A stretch of 64,000 bases of DNA from Paenibacillus sp. SZ31 (GTDB taxonomy: Bacteria; Bacillota; Bacilli; Paenibacillales; Paenibacillaceae): positions 124,001 through 188,000 of the forward strand of contig NZ_JABBEA010000001.1 of assembly GCF_012912005.1 (NCBI RefSeq), in the 5' to 3' direction. The notes under the pieces are model-generated. The model saw nothing but the letters and a program-made list of their open reading frames with translations. It was not told the origin of the DNA and did no database searches. Positions 19,747-27,545 of this stretch are shown piece by piece (positions within the stretch are counted from its first letter, which is position 1; every line of letters begins with the position of its first letter). Position numbers and translations under genes: made by a program.

Positions 19747-20886
19747 TTACAGACTGGACGCAAGCTTGCGACTCTCCTGATCACATCGGGCGATCTCCTG
19801 CAGATCAGGCTCGTCCACATTGTGGTGTGCTTCCAGCACAGAAGCAATAATATCTTCTATTTTAAGGAATGAAATCTCTTTACGCAAGAAACGGGCTACA
19901 GCAACCTCGTTGGCTGCATTAAACGCCGTTGTTGCGGTTCCTCCCATTTTACCACACTCATAGGCCATTCTTAAACATGGGAACCGTTCCATATCCATCT
20001 CACGGAAATGTAATTTCCCAGCTTGAGCAAGAGACAGCCGCTGTGCTGGTGATGGCAAGCGGTCAGGATAAGTCAATGCATATTGAATGGGAACTCGCAT
20101 ATCCGGATTACCCAGTTGAGCGATGATGCTGGTGTCATCAAATTCCACATAGGAATGAATAACGCTCTCCGGGTGAAGCAATACGTTAATCTGATCATAT
20201 CGAAGACCAAATAACCAATGCGCTTCAATAACCTCAAGTCCCTTGTTTACCATCGTTGCCGAGTCTATCGTGATTTTGGAACCCATTGACCAATTCGGAT
20301 GTTTAAGCGCATCCTCTATAGTCACGTTCTTCAACTGTTCACGGGTAAGATCACGGAACGATCCGCCTGAAGCGGTGAGTGTGATTCCTGTCAGGCGTTC
20401 TCTGTTTTCACCATTCAAACATTGGAATATAGCAGAGTGCTCACTATCAACGGGCAATAAAGAGACTCCTTTGGCAGCCGCTCTTGTCGTGACAATATGC
20501 CCCGCTGTAACCAATGTCTCCTTGTTAGCCAGTCCGATCTGTTTACCCGCGTCTATGGCAGCAAGCGTTGACTCCAATCCAACACTCCCTACCACCGCTG
20601 TAACAACCGTATGTGCATCGGTTCCTGCCGCAACTTCTACGAGTCCTTCGTTGCCGTAAAACAGTTGCGTTCCTGCTGGCAAATGTGGAGCTACCTTCTC
20701 GGCCAATTCTTTGGACCCCACCGAGACTTTCTTTGGTCGGTAACGCTTGGTTTGTTCGATCAGCAGGTCTGTATTGCCTCCGGCAGCCAGTCCTTCCACT
20801 TGAAAGAGTTCTGGATGCATGTCTACTACATCTAGTGTCTGGGTTCCAATGGAACCGGTCGACCCGAGAATCGCAATTTTTTTCAT
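19747..20886 (-). CDS. dxr: 1-deoxy-D-xylulose 5-phosphate reductoisomerase
   Basis: A 379-residue NADPH-dependent enzyme that makes 2-C-methyl-D-erythritol 4-phosphate, the committed step of the MEP isoprenoid pathway. ILGSTGSIGTQTLDV is the N-terminal NADPH-binding loop. LLPVDSEHSAIFQCL and TASGGSFRD contain metal and substrate residues, and NHPNWSMG-type sequence (KHPNWSMGSKITIDSATMVNK region) is conserved. GAGGTG lies 4 bases before the ATG at 20886. It sits between cdsA and rseP; with uppS nearby this links isoprenoid supply to undecaprenyl phosphate. Confidence 0.96.
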   Translation of the reverse strand: MKKIAILGSTGSIGTQTLDVVDMHPELFQVEGLAAGGNTDLLIEQTKRYRPKKVSVGSKELAEKVAPHLPAGTQLFYGNEGLVEVAAGTDAHTVVTAVVGSVGLESTLAAIDAGKQIGLANKETLVTAGHIVTTRAAAKGVSLLPVDSEHSAIFQCLNGENRERLTGITLTASGGSFRDLTREQLKNVTIEDALKHPNWSMGSKITIDSATMVNKGLEVIEAHWLFGLRYDQINVLLHPESVIHSYVEFDDTSIIAQLGNPDMRVPIQYALTYPDRLPSPAQRLSLAQAGKLHFREMDMERFPCLRMAYECGKMGGTATTAFNAANEVAVARFLRKEISFLKIEDIIASVLEAHHNVDEPDLQEIARCDQESRKLASSL

Positions 20887-20956
20887 GCTGCACCTCATCT
20901 TTATTTATCCAATGCCTACGACGAACAAGGCTGTTATCTCAGACTCATGTTCTTCT

Positions 20957-21751
20957 TTAGTAGGGCAGTAGCATTAGTATATGTACGAATGGGAAAACAA
21001 CAATCCAGCTGTCGCACCGATCAAGAATGCCTCCATGCCCTGGGAGAAGATTGCCTGAATCCTTAATATTATATACACGTTTGTATGCAGACTGGATCAA
21101 GTCACCCATCTGACCTACGACTGCACAGGCAATTCCGATCACGATCGCTCTCTGCCAGGAAAGCAAACCATCTGACACTAATGCAAAAACAACAGATGTG
21201 ACAATTGCAATCAGGATGCCACCCAGTGCACCCTCTATAGTCTTGTTTGGACTAATGGAAGGCCACAGTTTGTTTTTACCAATTAGTTTCCCTACAAAAT
21301 AAGCCCCTGCATCACTGGCCCATATGGAGCCCAGTAACAGGAACGTCCAGAACAATCCATGATGCAGATGTCTGGATTCAGCAATGTAATAGAAACCGAT
21401 TCCTATATACAAAACGCCGAGGAAAAGCATGGCTACTGTATTCACGGGAACCTTATTCTTGGTGACAACCGAAGCTGTCATCAATACAAGCATTACAATC
21501 CAGATGACCTGAAACAAGGATAGCGGCCTTGCCTCCCAAAGCATTTCCCAAGGAAACACAATGGCAAACACACCTGCATATCCAATCAGGGCCACACCTG
21601 AAAAAGGCATCACCCCGGTCATTTTAACAAATTCATAATAACCGATGAGAGCCATAAGCAATACCAAACCATGGTACCAGGGTCCGCCCAGCATGCAAAA
21701 ACCTAAAAACAACACACCTGCTATGATTCCTGTCGTTAATCGCTGTTTCAA
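20957..21751 (-). CDS. cdsA: Phosphatidate cytidylyltransferase
   Basis: A 264-residue polytopic membrane enzyme producing CDP-diacylglycerol for phospholipid synthesis. The C-terminal signature is present: SDAGAYFVGKLIGKNK, SPNKTIEGALGG and LPGHGGILDRCDS. About seven to eight hydrophobic segments are visible. I place the start at TTG 21749-21751: GGAGG stands 9 bases ahead and the protein begins MKQRLTTGI like B. subtilis CdsA (MKQR). The ATG three codons upstream directly touches the SD. Confidence 0.95.
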   Translation of the reverse strand: MKQRLTTGIIAGVLFLGFCMLGGPWYHGLVLLMALIGYYEFVKMTGVMPFSGVALIGYAGVFAIVFPWEMLWEARPLSLFQVIWIVMLVLMTASVVTKNKVPVNTVAMLFLGVLYIGIGFYYIAESRHLHHGLFWTFLLLGSIWASDAGAYFVGKLIGKNKLWPSISPNKTIEGALGGILIAIVTSVVFALVSDGLLSWQRAIVIGIACAVVGQMGDLIQSAYKRVYNIKDSGNLLPGHGGILDRCDSWIVVFPFVHILMLLPY

Positions 21752-21767
21752 CGGCTTCATCCTCCAT

Positions 21768-22535
21768 CTATTTCAAACCGCCGTAACGCCTTGTTCTGCG
21801 CTGATATTCGGCTACTGCTTCAAGCAAATGCTTTTTGCCAAATTCGGGCCAGTATATATCCGTAAACCATAATTCACTATATGCAAGTTGCCAAAGCATA
21901 AAGTTGCTTAATCTCAACTCTCCGCTCGTCCGGATCAACAAATCCGGATCGGGCATGTCAACCGTCAGCATATGTCTATCAATGAGTTCAGGTGTTATAT
22001 CCTCTGCCGATAGTTCCCCCGATTTCACCTGCAGAGCGATCTGTTTAACACAGTCCGTCATTTCACGACGACTTCCATAGTTCATTGCAAAGTTCAAAAC
22101 AAGACCTGTATTATGTTCCGTAAGACGAATGGCTTCCCGCAAGGCATTGATGGTATGAGAAGGTAAATGTTCCTCTTGGCCCATCATGCGAATGCGCACA
22201 TTTTTTTCTATAAGTTCATCCAGCTCTATAGCCAGAAATTCTTGCGGAAGTCGCATCAGAAAATCCACTTCTTCTTTTGGACGCGTCCAGTTTTCTGTCG
22301 AAAAAGCGTACATCGTCAGATATTTGATGCCCAGTTCATCCGCCGCGATGGTCGCACGTTTGACCGCCTTCATGCCATTTTGGTGCCCGGCTATACGCGG
22401 GAGTCCCAAACGTTTGGCCCATCGTCCATTGCCGTCCATGATGATGGCGACGTGCTGCGGGATATTGTCCTCGGATATAGTCAGCGTTTCCTGCTTGTCA
22501 GCCCCATTCCACCACGACCGAACCCGTTTGATCAT
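21768..22535 (-). CDS. uppS: Isoprenyl (undecaprenyl diphosphate) synthase
   Basis: A 255-residue cis-prenyltransferase that extends farnesyl diphosphate to the C55 lipid carrier for cell-wall synthesis. VAIIMDGNGRWAKRLGLPR carries the catalytic Asp and the phosphate-binding loop. AFSTENWTRP and LIRTSGELRLSNFMLWQ are family motifs. Length is normal. GGAGG lies 7 bases before the ATG. It is 16 bases ahead of cdsA. Confidence 0.97.
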   Translation of the reverse strand: MIKRVRSWWNGADKQETLTISEDNIPQHVAIIMDGNGRWAKRLGLPRIAGHQNGMKAVKRATIAADELGIKYLTMYAFSTENWTRPKEEVDFLMRLPQEFLAIELDELIEKNVRIRMMGQEEHLPSHTINALREAIRLTEHNTGLVLNFAMNYGSRREMTDCVKQIALQVKSGELSAEDITPELIDRHMLTVDMPDPDLLIRTSGELRLSNFMLWQLAYSELWFTDIYWPEFGKKHLLEAVAEYQRRTRRYGGLK

Positions 22536-22624
22536 TCCTGTTCCTCCAAAATCCCTGAAGTTTCTTCATCTGAAGCTTGGAAAAAGAGACAAAACCCCAC
22601 CGTATTGGAGGGGCTGCGCTTGTC

Positions 22625-23178
22625 TTACACTTCCATGATTTCTTTTTCTTTGGCAGCAAGTACCTTATCGACTTCAGCAATAAACTTATCGGTCGATTTT
22701 TGGATATCGTCCTGATGTCTCCGGGATTCATCCTCGGAAATGTCTGACTTCTCCATTTTCTTGATGTCATCATTCGCGTCACGGCGAATGTTACGAATCG
22801 CTACTTTACCTTCTTCACCGAACTTCTTCGTCAGCTTCACAAGTTCCGCTCTGCGCTCTTCCGTCAATGCCGGAATAGACAAACGGATCATGCTACCATC
22901 ATTCGCTGGAGTAAGCCCCAGATCCGATTTCATGATGGCACGCTCGATGTCACCCATGGAAGATTTGTCCCAAGGCTGAATCATCAGTGTACGGGAATCC
23001 GGAGTACTGATATTAGCAAGTTGATTCAATGGCGTCATTGCCCCATAATACTCTACCTGAATTCGGTCCAGAAGAGCTGGAGTTGCACGGCCTGCACGCA
23101 AAGAAGCCAAGTCACGACGCAATGCTTGAATTGCTTTTTCCATACGCTCTTCGGCATGTTGTTTAACCGCTTGTGGCA

Positions 23179-23179
<1 letters not shown>
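22625..23179 (-). CDS. frr: Ribosome recycling factor
   Basis: A 184-residue two-domain protein that splits post-termination ribosomes with EF-G. Motifs [30 protein letters not shown] and [10 protein letters not shown] are typical. The pyrH stop and the frr start share one base (TAATG), so the two genes are translationally coupled. GGGAG precedes the start inside the pyrH end. Length is as expected. Confidence 0.98.
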
Positions 23180-23907
<728 letters not shown>

Positions 23908-23928
23908 TTATTCACCCTCCACTTTGAA

Positions 23929-23949
23929 TTGAACACGCTCGGTGTTCAA
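23929..23949 (-). repeat. Perfect palindrome in the pyrH leader
   Basis: Eight-base arms (TTGAACAC and GTGTTCAA) flank five bases. No T-tract follows on the minus strand, so it is not a terminator. It ends about 13 bases before the pyrH SD. Its GAACAC/GTGTTC arms match those of the terminator 43 bases upstream, so alternative pairings are possible. Confidence 0.6.
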
Positions 23950-23980
23950 CCAACAAAACTTCTCGCGCATGGCCTCCTGC

Positions 23981-24009
23981 TTAAAAAGAAAGGAACACAG
24001 TTGTGTTCC
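23981..24009 (-). terminator. Terminator of the rpsB-tsf unit
   Basis: On the minus strand an 8-bp perfect stem (GGAACACA/TGTGTTCC, 23992-24009) with a 2-base centre is followed by TTTCTTTTT. It lies about 130 bases behind tsf and ahead of pyrH. Confidence 0.8.
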
Positions 24010-24121
24010 GCTCTTTTAGGAAAAACGTTTAACCGGTAAGGCACTGTTTTCCTGGGATATAAGGGAGTTTACGCTTCGAAGTTTCATCATTCTTATATCT
24101 TCGAAAATCAATCCTGTTTGC

Positions 24122-24136
24122 CGGTTTTAAAAACCG
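24122..24136 (-). repeat. Short palindrome directly behind the tsf stop
   Basis: Seven-base arms (CGGTTTT and AAAACCG) flank one base. It starts three bases after the tsf stop codon. No clear T-tract follows on the minus strand, so termination here is unlikely; it may protect the 3' end. Confidence 0.4.
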
Positions 24137-24138
24137 TC

Positions 24139-24789
24139 TTATTTGTTTACTTGGGACATTACTTCTTCTACGAAGTTGTCTACTTTTTTCTCAAGACCTT
24201 CACCCAGTTCGTAACGAACGAAACGACGGATGGAGATGTTTTCACCAATTTGGCTGATTTTTTCGTTCAGCAATTGGGAAATCGTTTTGTCTGGATCTTT
24301 AACGAAAGTTTGTTCCAGCAGGCAATACTCTTCGTAGTATTTACCGATACGGCCTTCAACCATTTTTTCAATGATTTTCTCTGGTTTGCCTTCGTTAAGA
24401 GCTTGAGCTTTCAGAATTTCTTTTTCTTTTTCCAACTCTTCTGTAGGAACTTCTTCGCGTGTAACAAATTTAGGATTAGCTGCAGCGATTTGCATAGCTA
24501 CATCTTTAACGAAATCCTTAAATTGATCCGTTTTACCTACGAAGTCTGTTTCACAGTTAACTTCAACCAAGACACCAATACGTCCACCAGCGTGGATGTA
24601 AGATTCTACAACGCCTTCAGTTGCTGCACGGCCCGCTTTGCTTGCTGCTGCAGAAAGACCTTTCTCACGCAACAATTCAGCTGCTTTCGTTACATCACCG
24701 TTTGCTTCTTCCAGTGCTTTCTTACAATCGAGCATACCAGCGCCCGTTCTTTCGCGAAGTTCTTTTACTGCACTCGCATTAACTGCCAT
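24139..24789 (-). CDS. tsf: Elongation factor Ts, short form
   Basis: A 216-residue guanine nucleotide exchange factor for EF-Tu. The N-terminal UBA-like domain and TDFV-type core are present: [19 protein letters not shown] and [17 protein letters not shown] contain the residues contacting EF-Tu. B. subtilis EF-Ts is about 293 residues, so the C-terminal subdomain is reduced here; the frame ends cleanly with [14 protein letters not shown] sequence present, so I see no truncation by mutation. It follows rpsB after a gap that contains a hairpin. Confidence 0.97.
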   Translation of the reverse strand: MAVNASAVKELRERTGAGMLDCKKALEEANGDVTKAAELLREKGLSAAASKAGRAATEGVVESYIHAGGRIGVLVEVNCETDFVGKTDQFKDFVKDVAMQIAAANPKFVTREEVPTEELEKEKEILKAQALNEGKPEKIIEKMVEGRIGKYYEEYCLLEQTFVKDPDKTISQLLNEKISQIGENISIRRFVRYELGEGLEKKVDNFVEEVMSQVNK

Positions 24790-24832
24790 TATAAATTCCC
24801 TCCAAAATTAAGTATTGTACGTACACTCTAAA

Positions 24833-24875
24833 AAAAGGGCAGTGAGAGGTTATCCACCTGCCAACCACCCTTTTC
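24833..24875 (-). terminator. Hairpin with T-tract between rpsB and tsf
   Basis: On the minus strand GGCAG pairs with CTGCC (24838-24862), with a wider AAAAGGG/CCCTTTT pairing outside, followed by a run of seven T. It resembles a leaky terminator that would lower tsf relative to rpsB. Confidence 0.6.
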
Positions 24876-24904
24876 ATTTAGTTTATTGCATATGTTCGAA
24901 TCTA

Positions 24905-25603
24905 TTAAGCGGAAGTTTCTTCGCCTTGGTTAGCTTCGATTACAGCGTCAGCCATTTTACCTGTCAGCAATTTAACAGCGCGAATCGCGTCGTCATTACC
25001 TGGGATAACATAATCGATCTCGTCCGGATCGCAGTTAGTATCAACGATACCAACAATTGGGATACCCAATTTGCGAGCTTCCGCAACAGCGATACGCTCT
25101 TTGCGTGGATCGATGATGAACAGGGCGCTTGGCAGGCCTTTCATATTTTTAATACCGCCCAAGAATTTCTCCAGACGATCTTTTTCTTTGCGAAGCAAGA
25201 TTACTTCTTTTTTAGGCAATACAGCGAATGTACCGTCTTCTTCCCAAGCTTCCAACTGTTTCAAACGATCAATACGTTTTTGAATAGTTTGGAAGTTAGT
25301 CAGGGTACCGCCGAGCCAGCGTTGGTTAATGTAGAATTGACCAGCACGTTCAGCTTCTTCTTTAACGGAATCTTGAGCTTGTTTCTTAGTACCCACGAAA
25401 AGAATTTTACCATTCTCTCCTGCGATTCCTTTAACGAAATTGTAAGCCTCTTCGACTTTTTTCACCGTCTTTTGCAGATCGATGATGTAAATTCCGTTTC
25501 TTTCAGTGAAGATATAACGATCCATTTTTGGGTTCCAACGACGAGTCTGGTGACCGAAGTGTACCCCAGCTTCGAGAAGCTGCTTCATGGAGATTACTGC
25601 CAT
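24905..25603 (-). CDS. rpsB: 30S ribosomal protein S2
   Basis: A 232-residue small-subunit protein. [27 protein letters not shown], conserved GTKKQAQ and [11 protein letters not shown] and the [23 protein letters not shown] region (seen as consecutive parts) are diagnostic. The start at 25603 is chosen because AGGAGGTG stands 8 bases ahead; the codon two positions earlier is too close. It is the first gene behind its own promoter. Confidence 0.98.
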   Translation of the reverse strand: MAVISMKQLLEAGVHFGHQTRRWNPKMDRYIFTERNGIYIIDLQKTVKKVEEAYNFVKGIAGENGKILFVGTKKQAQDSVKEEAERAGQFYINQRWLGGTLTNFQTIQKRIDRLKQLEAWEEDGTFAVLPKKEVILLRKEKDRLEKFLGGIKNMKGLPSALFIIDPRKERIAVAEARKLGIPIVGIVDTNCDPDEIDYVIPGNDDAIRAVKLLTGKMADAVIEANQGEETSA

Positions 25604-25727
25604 CTTCACACACCTCCTAATATGGTTTTATTGTGTCCTCCGCCGGCATCATTTTTCGCCAAGACTCTCCATCAGGAAAGCACCCTCAACAAAATTAGCA
25701 CATGCGTGTGTTTTAACACCGTTATCT

Positions 25728-25756
25728 AATATAGCACAACTGACAACCTGATGCAA
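25728..25756 (-). promoter_or_regulatory. Candidate sigma-A promoter of rpsB
   Basis: On the minus strand, TATATT (25728-25733) is a 5/6 match to the -10, with TTGCAT (25751-25756, 3/6) at 17-base spacing. The start would give a leader of about 115 bases. S2 operons are often autoregulated through such leaders; I do not recognise a conserved S2-binding structure. Confidence 0.5.
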
Positions 25757-25870
25757 CACTCTTTGAAACTAAATCTTCTTCCATACTTATTGCTTTTAAC
25801 CTAGCAATCTATACTTCAACTGAAACTCAACAATACTTATTATTGGTTTTTCAAATTATACGATTAAATA

Positions 25871-25912
25871 CGCAAAAAACCGTCCTGTCCGAGCATGCTC
25901 AGCTTGACGGTT
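25871..25912 (-). terminator. Strong terminator overlapping the stop codon of the last gene behind sigD
   Basis: Arms AACCGTC/GACGGTT (25878-25912) enclose a second stem around GAGCATGCTC. On the minus strand TTTTTTGCG follows. The stop codon of the upstream gene (25899-25901) lies inside the inner stem. It ends the fla/che transcription unit. Confidence 0.88.
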
Positions 25913-26525
25913 CTTTCGTAATTTTTGCGATAATGGATTTGAAACTCTCGCCTTTTTCAAGCGCATAAGTACCCACTTGGATTTTGGTGTTGATTCGTTC
26001 AGCTTTGCCAGCCTTTATGAAAGCTTGTGCATCATCAACGATTCCAGCGGTTTTTAGGTTCGCTGCAACGATCGCCAGACTATTGCCAGAACGCACTTTG
26101 AATGATACCGTTGCGCCTTTCGGATTGCTCGGCGTTGCAGGTTCTGTTGTTTTCGGCTCAGTTATCTCTTTCTGCCCTTCAACTTCACTTGTAGCAGGCT
26201 CTTGTGGCTTCTCAGGCTCGGTAGGTGTCTCCGCAGAGGTTACTGTTTCAGGCGGTGTTGCTGTATTCCCCTGTAACTCACTGCTCTCCTGCTTTTTCTT
26301 CGCCACCCACTCTGCTTCTGTGTATAATTCCTCTTCAGAACCTACCAACTTCATATCCAGGCTTTTCGCGACTGTTTCCAGCTGTTCTTTCGTCATATTG
26401 GCGGTCTGCTCAGGGTCAAGATTACTATCAGATAATGCATTTTGTCCTACTGTGGCCAGTTGAAGCAAAACTGCACCAATAATCATACCGCTCCCCAGAC
26501 CAATCCATAAGGATCGCTTGTCCAT
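25899..26525 (-). CDS. Membrane-anchored protein with an MltG-type LysM-like domain, no catalytic domain
   Basis: A 208-residue protein. Residues 6-25 form one membrane segment. Residues 40-70 (TKEQLETVAKSLDM) are helical. Residues 75-140 are a linker rich in Pro, Glu and Thr, probably outside the membrane. Residues 143-205 (VRSGNSLAIVAANLKTAGIV to YALEKGESFKSIIAKIT) resemble the LysM-like domain ahead of the catalytic part of MltG/YceG endolytic transglycosylases, but the catalytic domain is absent. A cell-wall-binding role is inference. It starts 3 bases after the preceding gene and ends the unit. It may be annotated as YceG-like. Confidence 0.75.
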   Translation of the reverse strand: MDKRSLWIGLGSGMIIGAVLLQLATVGQNALSDSNLDPEQTANMTKEQLETVAKSLDMKLVGSEEELYTEAEWVAKKKQESSELQGNTATPPETVTSAETPTEPEKPQEPATSEVEGQKEITEPKTTEPATPSNPKGATVSFKVRSGNSLAIVAANLKTAGIVDDAQAFIKAGKAERINTKIQVGTYALEKGESFKSIIAKITKEPSS

Positions 26526-26528
26526 GAC

Positions 26529-27113
26529 TTAGCTTTCCTCCCGTTCTGCCAGTTGCAGTATTAACTGTACCTCACCACGCTGAATACCTGTCTGCTTGGA
26601 TATGGCATCCATCGACTTACCCTCTGCATGTAAATTAAAGAGTTCTGCATATCGATCTTTAATCGATTCACGCCCAGGCATAGATTCGACTTTGCTGGTC
26701 GGTAGATCTGCTTCTAACGCCTGCTGGGCCGCCTCTGCTTGCACACTTTTCACGAGCGCTTGTGCTTGCAAACCTTCGGAAGCTTGCACAGGTATATTAC
26801 CTGAGTGTGGGAGAGGTGATGCGACAGGTTCGTTCTTTTTGCTCTGTTCCAGCTGATCCAACCGCTGCTGTAATTCCTGGAGTTGCGATTGCATACGTTG
26901 ATCGGCTGCTGTCGCTTCTCCTTTCATTTCAGCTACACGCTGAATGAGAGCATCATTATCATTTTCGATCTCGGTCATGTAATGTTCAAGCGTAGATTCC
27001 ATCTCCTGCACCAGTTGATGCCCAGGCTCCTGCGCCTTGTTTTTCCGGGGCATGATATATGCGTAGGCAATAGCGCAGGCTCCTAATATGACAATGATGA
27101 TCCATGGTGACAA
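26529..27113 (-). CDS. Membrane-anchored coiled-coil protein with C-terminal HTH-like segment (DUF6115-like, SwrB position)
   Basis: A 194-residue protein. Residues 2-21 form a membrane segment. Residues 30-95 are heptad-like coiled coil (MQSQLQELQQRLDQLEQS). A polar linker follows. The C-terminal 40 residues (YAELFNLHAEGKSMDAISKQ, then TGIQRGEVQLILQLAE) look like a helix-turn-helix. In B. subtilis the gene after sigD and ylxL-type context is swrB, also a single-pass coiled-coil protein that activates flagellar type III export; analogy rests on position and architecture only. The start is a TTG with AAGGAG 10 bases ahead. Confidence 0.75.
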   Translation of the reverse strand: MSPWIIIVILGACAIAYAYIMPRKNKAQEPGHQLVQEMESTLEHYMTEIENDNDALIQRVAEMKGEATAADQRMQSQLQELQQRLDQLEQSKKNEPVASPLPHSGNIPVQASEGLQAQALVKSVQAEAAQQALEADLPTSKVESMPGRESIKDRYAELFNLHAEGKSMDAISKQTGIQRGEVQLILQLAEREES

Positions 27114-27178
27114 ATTGGGTTCTCTCCTTCTAGTTCAACCATCGGTACGTAAGACTGCATGTCCATCACAATCACCTG

Positions 27179-27493
27179 TTATAAAGATAGATCAATGTGT
27201 TTTCCTTTGTAAGGGTGCTCCGCAGGTTTGACGGTTTCCTGAACCTGCGCAGTTTCCTGTCCATCAGAACCACTCTGCTGATTCTCATCATGGGTATGAC
27301 CATCACGCACCGAAGTCTGTGAAGTTTCGTCCATTGCTTCACTTCGTTGCCTTGCTTCGTTTGCTTCTTTCGCCGTTTGCTCTGCCAAGAGATTCTGATC
27401 TGTAACCGGTCTCTGCTGGGCCTCACTCTGATAACGCCCTGCCTCGCTTGTTCGTGGTACCGCAATCTGCAACTCCACTGCTTTGAAACTCAT
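27179..27493 (-). CDS. Small disordered hypothetical protein behind the FapA gene
   Basis: A 104-residue protein. The first 20 residues (MSFKAVELQIAVPRTSEAGR) look like a conserved folded or binding segment. The rest is rich in Gln, Glu, Ser and Thr and probably disordered, ending in HPYKGKHIDLSL. A strong GAGGTG precedes the ATG by 5-6 bases, which supports translation. I do not recognise a function. The overlapping frame at 27172-27465 is a shadow. It is placed in the flagellar transcription unit. Confidence 0.7.
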   Translation of the reverse strand: MSFKAVELQIAVPRTSEAGRYQSEAQQRPVTDQNLLAEQTAKEANEARQRSEAMDETSQTSVRDGHTHDENQQSGSDGQETAQVQETVKPAEHPYKGKHIDLSL

Positions 27494-27545
27494 ACGCTCA
27501 CCTCACGGTTTCGAATGGATTTCTTCATGTGCCTGAATGCTGTAC

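Noticed and set aside
24118..25729. Long plus-strand open frames (237 and 304 codons) opposite tsf and rpsB
   Set aside because: They are antisense to two certain, highly conserved genes, have Phe/Thr/Cys-rich composition typical of antisense frames, and lack SD sequences.
26529..27113. Assignment as true SwrB
   Set aside because: Only position and architecture agree; I cannot show sequence similarity, so no symbol was given.
27172..27465. 97-codon minus-strand frame overlapping the small disordered gene
   Set aside because: Very Arg/Lys-rich shifted frame of 27179-27493; the latter has the good SD and a plausible N-terminus.
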